Shown piece after piece: positions 17,121-24,913 of a stretch of DNA of 64,000 nt. How positions within the stretch are numbered: position 1 is the first letter of the stretch; each line of letters begins with the position of its first letter. The position numbers and the translations under genes were made by a program. Under the pieces are notes generated by a model, which saw nothing but the letters and a program-made list of their open reading frames with translations, did no database searches and was not told the DNA's origin. Source of the stretch: Tissierellia bacterium (GTDB lineage Bacteria; Bacillota; Clostridia; Peptostreptococcales; Acidaminobacteraceae); NCBI GenBank assembly GCA_012838225.1, contig DUPT01000013.1, positions 1 through 64,000 of the forward strand, given 5' to 3'.

Positions 17121-17666
17121 ATGCATCCTTATGTGGCATTTTTTAATGAAGACGTACCGCTCAGACAGCTGAAGGACAGCTTGGAAAATGACGGTTTTGA
17201 GAATATCGACATCCTGCATTTTGCCGGCGGATTGGTGTTTGATACCGAGAACTACGGCGACGAGGCCGCGACGAAGCTCGAACACATCCTGGAAGAAGAA
17301 TTTGACGAGGACGGCTTTGTCATCGTTCGATCGAGGGTCAGGCTGAGCCGCTTATTGCAGGAGAATCCGCTGCTGGATGAATGTCAGGAATACCGGACAC
17401 GCTTTTTATTATTTGAGCGCCCGCTGATCGACAGTCGTAAGCAGGCGGCCTTGGCTTGGGCCGAGCCCCATCCCAGCTTTCGACTGCGCTTTGGTCGAGA
17501 AGGGGGCTATCTTTGCTTTAAAGGAGAGACTGACCGACTAAAGCGAGGTCTGAGTCAGATCGAGGAGAAACTAAGACAACCCGCCCTGGCCGTGACAGAA
17601 GACATGGTGGAACGGGCAATAGAGGTGGTAGGCGAACATGAAGCAAGACTTGAAGCGTCACTTTGA
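17121..17666 (+). CDS. DUF1697-like protein of unknown function
   Basis: 181 residues from the ATG at 17121, which follows AAAGGAGAG; the frame is open further upstream but without a better site. The N-terminal half (YVAFFNEDVPLRQLKDSLENDG, then a beta strand, then FVIVRSRVRLSRLLQENPL) resembles the DUF1697 alpha/beta fold, although the usual opening glycines are missing. The second half (ERPLIDSRKQAALAWAEP) is less clear. No catalytic motif is visible. It heads a three-gene run in which each gene overlaps the next, ending in a GerMN lipoprotein. Confidence 0.5.
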   Translation: MHPYVAFFNEDVPLRQLKDSLENDGFENIDILHFAGGLVFDTENYGDEAATKLEHILEEEFDEDGFVIVRSRVRLSRLLQENPLLDECQEYRTRFLLFERPLIDSRKQAALAWAEPHPSFRLRFGREGGYLCFKGETDRLKRGLSQIEEKLRQPALAVTEDMVERAIEVVGEHEARLEASL

Positions 17667-17997
17667 TACTTGGGAGGATTTTGAGAACTATCAGCCAACG
17701 ATCTGGCAGGATCCCGAGATCGCTGAACTGGTCGAACGGGTGAATGATCGGTTTGAGATGCTGCTTAGAAATGCGGTCACCGTCCGCCATGAGATCCGGA
17801 CCGGCATCCGCCAATCGGATGAGAAGATCCTGGTGACGATCTATGAATGGATCAACCGCTTCATGGCCCGAACGCATCGCTACGAGCCGATCGAGGGCGT
17901 AACGATCGGGGATCAAACCGGCACGATCCAACTTCACCTATACGAACAGACGATGGAATTCATCCCCGATGCTCTTGGCCCCGGGAGTTTGATATGA
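17638..17997 (+). CDS. Hypothetical protein in the GerMN lipoprotein operon
   Basis: I do not recognise this 119-residue soluble protein. It is mostly helical in its first two thirds (HFDTWEDFENY, EIAELVERVNDRFEMLLRNAVTV), then has a short beta-rich end. There is no signal peptide, cysteine cluster or membrane helix. It starts inside the preceding gene behind GGTAGG and shares an ATGA overlap with the lipoprotein gene. Position alone suggests a job linked to that lipoprotein. Confidence 0.6.
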   Translation: MKQDLKRHFDTWEDFENYQPTIWQDPEIAELVERVNDRFEMLLRNAVTVRHEIRTGIRQSDEKILVTIYEWINRFMARTHRYEPIEGVTIGDQTGTIQLHLYEQTMEFIPDALGPGSLI

Positions 17998-19121
17998 AAA
18001 AAACGTTGATCTTTGGACTTCTCATTGGTCTGATCCTTAGTGGCTGTCAGGCCCCGGCGATGCCGATGAGTGAGTCCCCGGTCGAGCCGGTCACGGTGAA
18101 GGCTGAGACACCGGCGGTCGTGAAAGAGAGCGTCCCGGTCGAGACGATCGAAGCCATGGCGGCTGAGCCTGAGACAGAGACCGCCGAACCGGAAACGACC
18201 GAGCCGGTCATGCCTGAGACTGATGAGAGTGAGCGAGAGCTGAGCTTGGCTGATTATTTTCCGGCGCTGGAGAACAGTCGCCGTACCTTTAAAGGCGTCG
18301 GGATCGAATACGCCAGCTACTCGGTCCGAACAGAATATACCGACGGCGATCGCTACCAGTTCCACAACAATAACGGCGGTACCGAGACGGTCAATGTCTT
18401 TGAGGTGAGTGAGAGCGAGGTTCGGCTGGTATTCACCGAGTCGGAGAACTACAGTCGGCTCGATCGCTTGGCTCACGCCACTCCCAATCAGGAGCGGATC
18501 CTGCTCCAGGCACCGCTGGTGGCCGGGCATAGCTGGGAGGATCCGATCCTCGGTGTGTCGACCATCCTCCGACTGGATGAACCGATCGTTATCCTCGGCA
18601 CCGAACTGGTCCGGGCCTTGGTGGTCGAAAGTGAGGAGATGATCAATTACTATGCTCCGGGCTACGGGCTGGTCAAGACCGTCTATCCCGAGCACGATAT
18701 CTCCTCGACGCTCGATCAGATCGAGTATGACCTGGCCTATCCGGAGCGGATCGATCTGGTCCATCTGGATGAGTCGGGCCGGCCGATGGGTACGACCGTC
18801 ACCTTTGATATCAAGACCAATGATCCACTGGAGGCTAGGCTGTCGGAAGCACTCCGCCGACCAAGCCCCGAGGGACTGGGTCTGCCGGCGGGCTTTGAGA
18901 TCAACCGGATCGACAAGGAGCCGTTCTCGCCGGCCGTATCGGTCGACCTTGGCGCCGGTATCTATGATATCGCGCCGGAAGAGGAACCCGACCGGCTGCG
19001 GGAGTTGGCGCTGACACTATCGGGTTATTTCTCGGCGAGCGATGTCTATTTCTCAGTCGAGGGGGGTGACTATGATAGTGGGACACTCCGGCTTGATCGG
19101 ACGGAGCCGTTTGAAGGCTGA
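17994..19121 (+). CDS. GerMN-domain lipoprotein
   Basis: 375 residues from the ATG at 17994, which gives a clean lipoprotein signal ending in the lipobox LSGC; the longer frame from 17847 lacks a signal. A Thr/Glu/Pro-rich linker (residues 20-80) leads to a beta-rich middle domain. The last 130 residues look like a GerMN domain (LEARLSEALRRPSP, then LPAGFEINRID, then VSVDLGAGIYDI, then LRELALTLSGYF). GerMN occurs in spore germination and cell-envelope lipoproteins of Bacillota. It sits on the outer membrane face. A role in sporulation is possible but cannot be shown from this window. Confidence 0.72.
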   Translation: MKKTLIFGLLIGLILSGCQAPAMPMSESPVEPVTVKAETPAVVKESVPVETIEAMAAEPETETAEPETTEPVMPETDESERELSLADYFPALENSRRTFKGVGIEYASYSVRTEYTDGDRYQFHNNNGGTETVNVFEVSESEVRLVFTESENYSRLDRLAHATPNQERILLQAPLVAGHSWEDPILGVSTILRLDEPIVILGTELVRALVVESEEMINYYAPGYGLVKTVYPEHDISSTLDQIEYDLAYPERIDLVHLDESGRPMGTTVTFDIKTNDPLEARLSEALRRPSPEGLGLPAGFEINRIDKEPFSPAVSVDLGAGIYDIAPEEEPDRLRELALTLSGYFSASDVYFSVEGGDYDSGTLRLDRTEPFEG

Positions 19122-19145
19122 TCGGGTAAGAAATGAATGAAGGAA

Positions 19146-19171
19146 GGAAGCCCTGCGCGGGCTTCCTTTTT
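19146..19171 (+). terminator. Terminator of the GerMN lipoprotein operon
   Basis: An 8-bp stem (GGAAGCCC and GGGCTTCC) with a TGCGC loop and five T residues. The T run touches the stop codon of the convergent tmcAL. Confidence 0.85.
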
Positions 19172-20270
19172 AAGTGATATAAGTGGGCCGTCTGGTCTGT
19201 TCGGGCCGGGACTGCTGTAGATGATAGTAGAGATTGGAGCTGATGATATCGAACCGGAGGGCGCGCATGATCTTGGGGTCACCTCGGTAGCGGGCCAGGG
19301 TAGGGATGAAGTTTTCCGGATTCTGCCGCTTGATCTGCTTTAGGAGCTCACGTCCCCGGTCGTTAAAGGCCAGTGGCCGAAAATAGACCACCTGTTGGAG
19401 CTCGGCTTGGTCTTTTTTGGTATAGCCCATCAGCGTGTGGCCGAGGAGGCGTTTTAGCCGAGCCAGACCAAAGCGAGGCGTCCGGGTGGCCTCGATCAGC
19501 TCAGAAAGGCTGTGGCGGTTGAGAGCGGCAAACTTCAGGGCGTGTTCGATGCCTTCTTGCATGCCGTGGATATCAGACAGCTCGGCGGTGATCAGGCGTG
19601 AGAAGATCATATCACTGAGGTCCTCCCAAAAGATCGGCTGGGAGATCCGGCTCAGCCGGCCGTCGCGGTGGGCTCGGCGGATGGCACTGGCCGAGGGGTA
19701 GGCCGGCCGGAGCGATTCGTCGTGATAGTCGCCTAAGCGAGTGATCTGAAGGGGCTCGATCGGGCTGTCGTGCTTGATCAGCGCTCTGAGATACTGGATG
19801 GCCAGGATATCGTTTGGCCGGCGGGATGCTCCGCCTAAGCGGGTCTCGACCGCCCGGGCATAGGACAGGCCCTGGCTCATGAGCTGTTTGATCTCGGCGG
19901 CGTGATCGGGCTCGAGCAGTCGCTTAGCGCTATGTTTTAGCGCATCCAGGTCGGCTGTTTCACTGCCAAAGCTTAGGACATCGACCACCCCGCTGTCGTT
20001 CAGGATCCGGATGGCACCCTCGGCAAAATACTCGGCTGAGTTTTGAGCATAGATATAGGGCAGCTCGAGCACCAGGTCGGCGCCCATTCGGATGGCCTGC
20101 TCGGCTCGACTGAATTTGTCCTCGATGGCCGGCTCGCCTCGCTGGACGAAATTACCGCTCATCAGGATCAGACTGTGGCTGGCACCGCCTTGGCGAAGGC
20201 TTTGTTCAAGGTGGTAGCGGTGGCCCTCGTGCAACGGATTGTATTCGGCGATGATGGCCAGCGTCTTCAT
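19170..20270 (-). CDS. tmcAL: tRNA(Met) cytidine acetate ligase (YlbM family)
   Basis: A nucleotidyltransferase-fold enzyme that uses ATP and acetate to make N4-acetylcytidine in the elongator tRNA(Met) anticodon. The nucleotide site is clear: IIAEYNPLHEGHRYHL, with the HxGH motif, and MSGNFVQRGEPAI. Further family blocks are LELPYIYAQNSAEYFAEGAI and RRPNDILAIQYL. The ATG at 20270 was chosen over one at 20288 since the protein then begins at the conserved core. It overlaps the GNAT gene by 4 bases. Its co-substrate acetate links it to the nearby ackA, its common neighbour in clostridia. Confidence 0.9.
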   Translation of the reverse strand: MKTLAIIAEYNPLHEGHRYHLEQSLRQGGASHSLILMSGNFVQRGEPAIEDKFSRAEQAIRMGADLVLELPYIYAQNSAEYFAEGAIRILNDSGVVDVLSFGSETADLDALKHSAKRLLEPDHAAEIKQLMSQGLSYARAVETRLGGASRRPNDILAIQYLRALIKHDSPIEPLQITRLGDYHDESLRPAYPSASAIRRAHRDGRLSRISQPIFWEDLSDMIFSRLITAELSDIHGMQEGIEHALKFAALNRHSLSELIEATRTPRFGLARLKRLLGHTLMGYTKKDQAELQQVVYFRPLAFNDRGRELLKQIKRQNPENFIPTLARYRGDPKIMRALRFDIISSNLYYHLQQSRPEQTRRPTYIT

Positions 20271-20725
20271 TTGGTTAGCTCCATCCACGGGTGAAAATAG
20301 TCACGCGATTCCGTGAGGATGATCTGGTTTTTTTGCCAGATGGCCAGAGCGGCCGGGTTATCCCGGGGCACATTGGCGGTGATATAGTGGAAGCCCTTGC
20401 CGGCGGCGACCTTTTTAAACAGTCGGAGCGCCCGGGTGGCAAAGCCCAGATTCCACTGATCACTTCGGATCCAATAGCCGACGGTGGCCGTGGTGTCCGA
20501 CAGCGGCAGATAGCTGAGCACCCCCAGGACCATCTTTTGTTCGATGATGGCATAGACCCGACCGTCGTGCTTTTTTTCCCACTGACGGGTGGTCCAATAG
20601 TATTCATCCGGCGTGATATCGGGCAGCTCCGCTTGGTCGCCCATCTGCCGGTTGAGGACTTCATCATTCGACAGAATGTCGGCCAGCGCAGCGGCGGATT
20701 CATGATTGATCGTTACAAGCTTCAC
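20267..20725 (-). CDS. GNAT-family N-acetyltransferase
   Basis: 152 residues of the RimJ/RimL-like GNAT type. The acetyl-CoA region is seen in TVGYWIRSDQWNLGFATRALRLFKKVA and the family tail in ITANVPRDNPAALAIWQKNQ. The substrate amine is unknown. The start is GTG behind CAGGAGG. It is co-transcribed with tmcAL. It should be read as a housekeeping-type acetyltransferase; nothing marks it as a toxin or resistance gene. Confidence 0.85.
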   Translation of the reverse strand: MKLVTINHESAAALADILSNDEVLNRQMGDQAELPDITPDEYYWTTRQWEKKHDGRVYAIIEQKMVLGVLSYLPLSDTTATVGYWIRSDQWNLGFATRALRLFKKVAAGKGFHYITANVPRDNPAALAIWQKNQIILTESRDYFHPWMELTK

Positions 20726-20775
20726 GGCTACCTCCTGAGATTATTATAGCATTTGATGTTAGAATATTTTGTAGC

Positions 20776-20803
20776 TTGATAGATTTTGTTTAAGGGGTAT
20801 ACT
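20776..20803 (+). promoter_or_regulatory. Promoter of the thioredoxin-ccdA pair
   Basis: TTGATA and TATACT are separated by 16 bases, about 30 bases before the thioredoxin-like ATG. It is divergent from a possible TATAAT box (20748-20743, minus strand) of the GNAT gene. Confidence 0.6.
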
Positions 20804-20832
20804 AGTACAAACATGACGAAGGAAGGTAGGCA

Positions 20833-21342
20833 ATGGATAAGAAAAAGATCCTGCAAATATTCGTTCCGGTCCTGATCATCGCGGTCATCGCCGGATTGTA
20901 TATCCAAAAGAATTTCTTAGGCCAAGGTGAAGCCGAGCTCTCGGGCACCTCGATGCCGATGTCGAGTGAGTATGATCTCGATGGCTGGCTGGCTGAAGGC
21001 AAGCCCGTTCTGATCGAATTCGGGACCGAGTCCTGTCCGTTTTGTGCAGAGATGGCCGTGCGCCTTCAGGCAATGCATGAAAAATACGGTGACCGGATCA
21101 CGATCAAGAATATCGATCTGAATCAGGTCCCGGAGGCAGCCAATGATTTCCCGCTCAGCTTTGTCCCGGCTCAGTTTATGTTTGATGCCTCGGGCAAGCC
21201 GTTTGTCCCGACCGAGGATACCGCTGTCAAGCTACAGCGACACTTCCTGCGCGGCACGACCGATCACGTGTTGACCGGCCATGTCGGAGCGATCCCGGAT
21301 GATCCGTTTGAGCAATTGATCCTTGAGATGATCGATGATTAA
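20833..21342 (+). CDS. Membrane-anchored thioredoxin-like protein
   Basis: 169 residues. An N-terminal signal anchor (residues 7-25, ILQIFVPVLIIAVIAGLYI) is followed by an extracytoplasmic thioredoxin domain with the redox pair Cys-Pro-Phe-Cys in ESCPFCAEM. The usual cis-proline block appears as FPLSFVPAQFMFD. The ribosome site is GGAAGG. It overlaps ccdA by 8 bases. In such pairs CcdA passes electrons from cytoplasmic thioredoxin across the membrane to the anchored thioredoxin, which then reduces surface proteins or helps cytochrome c or oxidative-repair enzymes. The final substrate is unknown. Confidence 0.85.
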   Translation: MDKKKILQIFVPVLIIAVIAGLYIQKNFLGQGEAELSGTSMPMSSEYDLDGWLAEGKPVLIEFGTESCPFCAEMAVRLQAMHEKYGDRITIKNIDLNQVPEAANDFPLSFVPAQFMFDASGKPFVPTEDTAVKLQRHFLRGTTDHVLTGHVGAIPDDPFEQLILEMIDD

Positions 21343-22024
21343 TCTCGACAGTATCGTTGATCTGATCGCCAATGAAACCTCCCTGCTGGTGCCTTTGTTT
21401 GCCTTGCTGGGCGGTATTTTGGCGTCGACTCTGCCGTGCTCCTTAGCCGGCATCCCCCTCGTCATCACCTATGTCGGGGGCGCCGGGGCCAAGGAGCCAA
21501 AGACGGCGTTGAAGCTGTCACTGCTGTTTGCCCTCGGCTCAGCCGTCGTGTTCACCGGTCTAGGCTTGACGGCGGCGGCGATGGGCCGATTCCTCGGTAC
21601 CACCAGTACGATCTGGAATATCATCCTGGCGATCGTGTTCATCTTGATGTCGCTACAGCTGTTTGGCATCTTTGAATTCGTTCCCTCGATCAATCTATTG
21701 GCTAAGAACAAACGACGCGGCATGCTGGGGGCGTTTATCACCGGGATGCTGGCCGGAGTGTTCAGCTCTCCCTGTGCCACCCCGATCCTGGTGGCGCTGT
21801 TGGCGGTCGTTGCCCGAGGCGGTTCGTTGGCCTGGGCCGGTCTGCTGTTCTTTATGTATTCGGTCGGTCACTCCATTTTGGTCGTGATCGCCGGGACTTC
21901 GTTTGGTCTGGTCGATAAGCTGTCGGCCTCCGGCAGATATCAGACGGTGACAAAGGTCCTGCAGTATATCTTTGGAGCGATCCTGCTGGGCTTTGGACTC
22001 TACCTGTTATATATCGAAATGTAG
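21335..22024 (+). CDS. ccdA: CcdA-type thiol-disulfide transport membrane protein
   Basis: 229 residues with six membrane helices. The two cysteines that carry reducing power lie in helices 1 and 4: STLPCSLAGIPLV and SSPCATPILVALL, both in the Cys-Pro context expected of CcdA/DsbD. It accepts electrons from cytoplasmic thioredoxin and hands them to the membrane-anchored thioredoxin encoded just upstream, with which it overlaps. No cytochrome c genes are in the window, so a general role in keeping surface thiols reduced is as likely as cytochrome maturation. A terminator follows the gene. Confidence 0.9.
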   Translation: MINLDSIVDLIANETSLLVPLFALLGGILASTLPCSLAGIPLVITYVGGAGAKEPKTALKLSLLFALGSAVVFTGLGLTAAAMGRFLGTTSTIWNIILAIVFILMSLQLFGIFEFVPSINLLAKNKRRGMLGAFITGMLAGVFSSPCATPILVALLAVVARGGSLAWAGLLFFMYSVGHSILVVIAGTSFGLVDKLSASGRYQTVTKVLQYIFGAILLGFGLYLLYIEM

Positions 22025-22029
22025 CGGAT

Positions 22030-22056
22030 GACGGCCGGAAGCGGTCGTCTTTTTTT
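22030..22056 (+). terminator. Terminator after ccdA
   Basis: Stem GACGGCC with GGTCGTC (one G-T pair), loop GGAAGC, then seven T residues. Confidence 0.85.
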
Positions 22057-22097
22057 GTCGATGAGCCATTTTTCAAACCGACTGGCCGGTTTGTCCC

Positions 22098-22126
22098 TTG
22101 TTAGGAACTGAAAAGTTCGTTATAAT
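22098..22126 (+). promoter_or_regulatory. ackA promoter with an inverted repeat in the spacer
   Basis: TTGTTA and TATAAT are 17 bases apart. The spacer holds GAACT and AGTTC arms separated by four bases (22105-22118), a possible small operator. Confidence 0.7.
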
Positions 22127-22154
22127 TAAAACGTAGAAGAACGGGAGGAAAAAA

Positions 22155-23348
22155 ATGAAAATATTTGTCATCAACTGCGGCAGCTCGTCGCTCAAATTCC
22201 AACTCTTGGATATGCAGACCGAAGAGTTGATCACCTCGGGTCTGGTCGAGCGGATCGGGATCGAGGGTTCGTGTTACTTAATCAATGACGGTCAGGAAAA
22301 GCACCGAGTGTTTACCGACCTGCCCGACCACGCCGTGGCACTCCAACATGTGCTCGATGCGCTGGTCGATCCGAAATTCGGATTTATTTCTTCGCTCGAT
22401 GAGATCTCGGCCGTCGGCCACCGGGTGGTTCATGGCGCCGAGGCCTACGCCTCCAGTGTTCTGATTGATGACGATGTGATGAATGAGCTGGAGAAATGTA
22501 CCGAGCTGGCTCCGCTGCACAATCCGGCCAATATCATCGGGATCGAAGCCATTCAAAAGCTGATGCCAGGTACGCCCAATGTCGGCGTGTTCGATACTGC
22601 CTTCCATCAGACGATGGAGCCGGCCGCCTATATCTATGCGCTGCCGTACGAAATGTATACTAAGCACGGCGTGCGCCGCTACGGCTTCCACGGCACCTCG
22701 CATAAGTATGTCTCCGAGCGCGTGTCAGCCATCCTCGGCCGCGATGATCTCAAGGTCGTCACCTGCCACCTCGGTAATGGTGCTTCAGTCACGGCAATCG
22801 ATAGCGGAAAATCAGTTGAAACGTCGATGGGTTTCACACCGCTCGAGGGTCTCGTGATGGGGACCCGCTCCGGTCAGATCGATCCGGCGATCATCAGCTT
22901 CCTGATGGATAAAGAGAATATGACGATCGATGAGCTCAACAATATGCTCAATAAGAAATCCGGTATCCTCGGTGTCTCGGGGGTCTCCAGCGACTTCCGC
23001 GATGTCGAAGCGGCCGCCGATGAAGGGCATGAGCGCTCGCAGCTGGCCCTCGATGTCTTCCATCGCCGCGTCAAACGCTATATCGCCTCCTACGCCGCCG
23101 TCATGGGCGGACTCGATGCCATCGTCTTTACCGGTGGACTGGGTGAGAATTCCGGCCGCAGCCGTAAACTCATCTGTGAGGGTATGGAGTTTATGGGGGT
23201 GGAGATCGATGACGAGCGAAACGACACCCGCGGGAAGGAAGTCGAGATCTCGCCCGAGGGAGCCAAGGTCAAGATCTATGTCATCCCGACCAATGAGGAG
23301 TTGGCGATTGCCCGCGATACGCTGGCATTGACCAAAGACTTAGTATAA
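22155..23348 (+). CDS. ackA: Acetate kinase
   Basis: Makes ATP and acetate from acetyl phosphate, the usual last step of acetate fermentation; the reverse reaction activates acetate. The 397-residue protein is full length. It shows the opening [24 protein letters not shown], the HNP block, [43 protein letters not shown] and TGGLGENS. Strong GGGAGG site and a near-consensus promoter suggest high expression. No phosphotransacetylase gene is adjacent. A terminator separates it from the atypical sirtuin. Confidence 0.97.
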   Translation: MKIFVINCGSSSLKFQLLDMQTEELITSGLVERIGIEGSCYLINDGQEKHRVFTDLPDHAVALQHVLDALVDPKFGFISSLDEISAVGHRVVHGAEAYASSVLIDDDVMNELEKCTELAPLHNPANIIGIEAIQKLMPGTPNVGVFDTAFHQTMEPAAYIYALPYEMYTKHGVRRYGFHGTSHKYVSERVSAILGRDDLKVVTCHLGNGASVTAIDSGKSVETSMGFTPLEGLVMGTRSGQIDPAIISFLMDKENMTIDELNNMLNKKSGILGVSGVSSDFRDVEAAADEGHERSQLALDVFHRRVKRYIASYAAVMGGLDAIVFTGGLGENSGRSRKLICEGMEFMGVEIDDERNDTRGKEVEISPEGAKVKIYVIPTNEELAIARDTLALTKDLV

Positions 23349-23352
23349 GCAT

Positions 23353-23375
23353 CAGCCGCCTCCGGGCGGTTTTTT
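23353..23375 (+). terminator. Terminator after ackA
   Basis: CCGCC/GGCGG core with flanking weak pairs and a TCCG loop, followed by seven T residues. Confidence 0.85.
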
Positions 23376-23406
23376 TATGACCCACACCTTAGACAAAGGA
23401 GGATCC

Positions 23407-24111
23407 GTGCAAGCACTCGTTCAAGCGATCAAACAAGCCAACTCCCTGATAGCCTTCACCGGGGCCGGGATGGATACCGAAAGCCGGCTGCCTGATTTTC
23501 GGGGGCCGGAGGGTCTGTGGAGAAATCACGATCCCAGGACGCTGGCCAGTACCCAAGCCTTGGCCGGCAATTATCCACTGTTTCAGCAGTTCTATGCCGA
23601 TCGGATAAAGGCGCTCCATGAGGCCGAGCCTCATGTCGGTCATACGATCCTGGCGGACTGGGAGAAGTCCGGTCGCCTTCAAGCCATCATCACCCAAAAT
23701 GTCTCGGGCCTCCACGCCGCCGCCGGCTCAAAAAATGTCATAGAGCTCCACGGCAGTATCCGGCGGATCCATTGTTCGCTCTGCGGCAAAGCAGCCGGGG
23801 AGGAGGCGTTTTTAGCCAAGCAGGCCTGCTCGTGTGGCGGCCGGCTTCGCCCCGGGGTGACACTGTTTGGTGAGAGCCTGCCCCAAGCGGCCTTTCAGCG
23901 GGCTGATGAAGCCCTATCCCGAGCCGATCTGATCCTGATCCTGGGGACATCGCTCGAGGTCTTTCCGGCCGCCCAGCTGCCCTTTATCTATCCGATGCTA
24001 CGGGCCTATGTCGATCTGGCGGCAAAACCTGACCCTCGGATCGATCACAGCTATGCTCAACCGATCGGACCGTTTCTAGACCGGCTCGACCGCGCCTTGA
24101 CGGCGGATTAG
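23407..24111 (+). CDS. Atypical sirtuin (Sir2-family NAD-dependent deacylase)
   Basis: The GTG at 23407 is used because AAAGGAGG precedes it; the ATG at 23377 lies in the ackA terminator. The 234-residue protein has the Sir2 fold: FTGAGMDTESRLPDFRG, the catalytic His115 in ELHGS, and zinc cysteines 123, 126, 141 and 143. Two positions depart from the family. The conserved Asp of TQN-I/V-D is Ser100 (TQNVS), and the Ser after GAG-x is Asp23. The C-terminal NAD-contact region is also shortened. The Asp to Ser change affects the nicotinamide pocket, so kinetics or chemistry may differ. The place after ackA suggests reversal of acetyl-phosphate-driven lysine acetylation. Confidence 0.85.
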   Translation: MQALVQAIKQANSLIAFTGAGMDTESRLPDFRGPEGLWRNHDPRTLASTQALAGNYPLFQQFYADRIKALHEAEPHVGHTILADWEKSGRLQAIITQNVSGLHAAAGSKNVIELHGSIRRIHCSLCGKAAGEEAFLAKQACSCGGRLRPGVTLFGESLPQAAFQRADEALSRADLILILGTSLEVFPAAQLPFIYPMLRAYVDLAAKPDPRIDHSYAQPIGPFLDRLDRALTAD

Positions 24112-24125
24112 GCGACAGGTTGTTG

Positions 24126-24154
24126 TTGACAAAGGCTAAGCCGCAAAGTATAAT
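24126..24154 (+). promoter_or_regulatory. Consensus promoter of yceD-rpmF
   Basis: TTGACA and TATAAT, both perfect, with a 17-base spacer, 25 bases before the yceD ATG. Confidence 0.92.
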
Positions 24155-24178
24155 TGTAACGTTATCACGAGGAGTATC

Positions 24179-24625
24179 ATGAAAGAACAACTGAGAGATT
24201 TAGCTCGCGGGGTGATCACCCAGATCGAGCTGAATGAACGATTGATGGTTGAAACACCATTTGACAACCGGGTACCGGTTGAAGTAACAGGCGCTCTCAC
24301 CCGCGAGGGTAAGCAGATCCTGCTTCGCTTCCTGGCCCGAGCGGTCGAAGACCAGTCCTGCAGTCGCTGTCTCGGAGATACCAAATTTCTTTATGAAATC
24401 CCGTATGAAGAAGTGGTCGAGATCGAACAGATCGAGACCTTTGATCTGAGCGAAGTCCTACGCCAGGAGCTTCAGTTGGCCGCACCGATGCGGGTGCTGT
24501 GTGACGAAGACTGTCAGGGATTATGTCCGCACTGCGGCATCAATCTCAACGAAGCGACTTGTGATTGTGAGACGGAACAGATCGATCCCAGACTTAGCGC
24601 TCTCAAGCGACTGTTAGACGAATAG
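24179..24625 (+). CDS. yceD: YceD/DUF177-family protein
   Basis: 148 residues. Members sit before rpmF across bacteria and are linked to 23S rRNA accumulation. The C-terminal half has two zinc-like Cys pairs, CSRC (in DQSCSRCLGD) and CPHC (in GLCPHCGINLNEATCDC), and the family ending DPRLSALKRLL. The ribosome site is ACGAGGAG. It is followed after 11 bases by rpmF, so the pair is one operon driven by the consensus promoter. This starts the conserved yceD-rpmF-plsX-acp-rnc-smc-ftsY series, which is split in this genome. Confidence 0.9.
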   Translation: MKEQLRDLARGVITQIELNERLMVETPFDNRVPVEVTGALTREGKQILLRFLARAVEDQSCSRCLGDTKFLYEIPYEEVVEIEQIETFDLSEVLRQELQLAAPMRVLCDEDCQGLCPHCGINLNEATCDCETEQIDPRLSALKRLLDE

Positions 24626-24636
24626 GAGGTGAAATC

Positions 24637-24816
24637 ATGGCTGTACCGAAAAGAAAATCTTCCAAAGCTCGCCGCGACAAACGCCGCGCCAGCACCACCA
24701 AAATCGATGCCCCGAACCTGATCGATTGCCCCAATTGTCAGGCAAAGACGGTTCCTCATCGGGTATGTCCGGCTTGTGGTTTTTATAAAGGCAAGGAAGT
24801 TATCGCAGTAGACTAG
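24637..24816 (+). CDS. rpmF: Ribosomal protein bL32
   Basis: A 59-residue protein of the large ribosomal subunit. It begins MAVPKRKSSKARRDKRRAS, the bL32 signature, and has the zinc-ribbon form with two CxxC pairs (CPNC and CPAC). A perfect AGGAGGTG site precedes the ATG. Because the cysteines are kept, this is the zinc-binding (C+) version; a cysteine-free paralogue under zinc control may exist elsewhere but is not in the window. Confidence 0.97.
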   Translation: MAVPKRKSSKARRDKRRASTTKIDAPNLIDCPNCQAKTVPHRVCPACGFYKGKEVIAVD

Positions 24817-24823
24817 ACCAATG

Positions 24824-24848
24824 ACGGCAGGTGGACCTGCCGTTTTTT
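24824..24848 (+). terminator. Terminator after rpmF
   Basis: Perfect 9-bp arms ACGGCAGGT and ACCTGCCGT with a minimal loop, followed by six T residues. Confidence 0.9.
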
Positions 24849-24854
24849 CGTGCC

Positions 24855-24887
24855 AAAAAGACAGCGGCCGCCTGGGGAGGCGACCGC
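24855..24887 (-). terminator. Terminator of the alanine symporter gene
   Basis: On the minus strand a 10-bp stem with a CCCC loop (plus-strand arms GCGGCCGCCT and AGGCGACCGC, one G-T pair) is followed by TGTCTTTTT. It faces the rpmF terminator. Confidence 0.8.
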
Positions 24888-24913
24888 CGGTATTGATTGA
24901 TCAGTTGCTTTTA

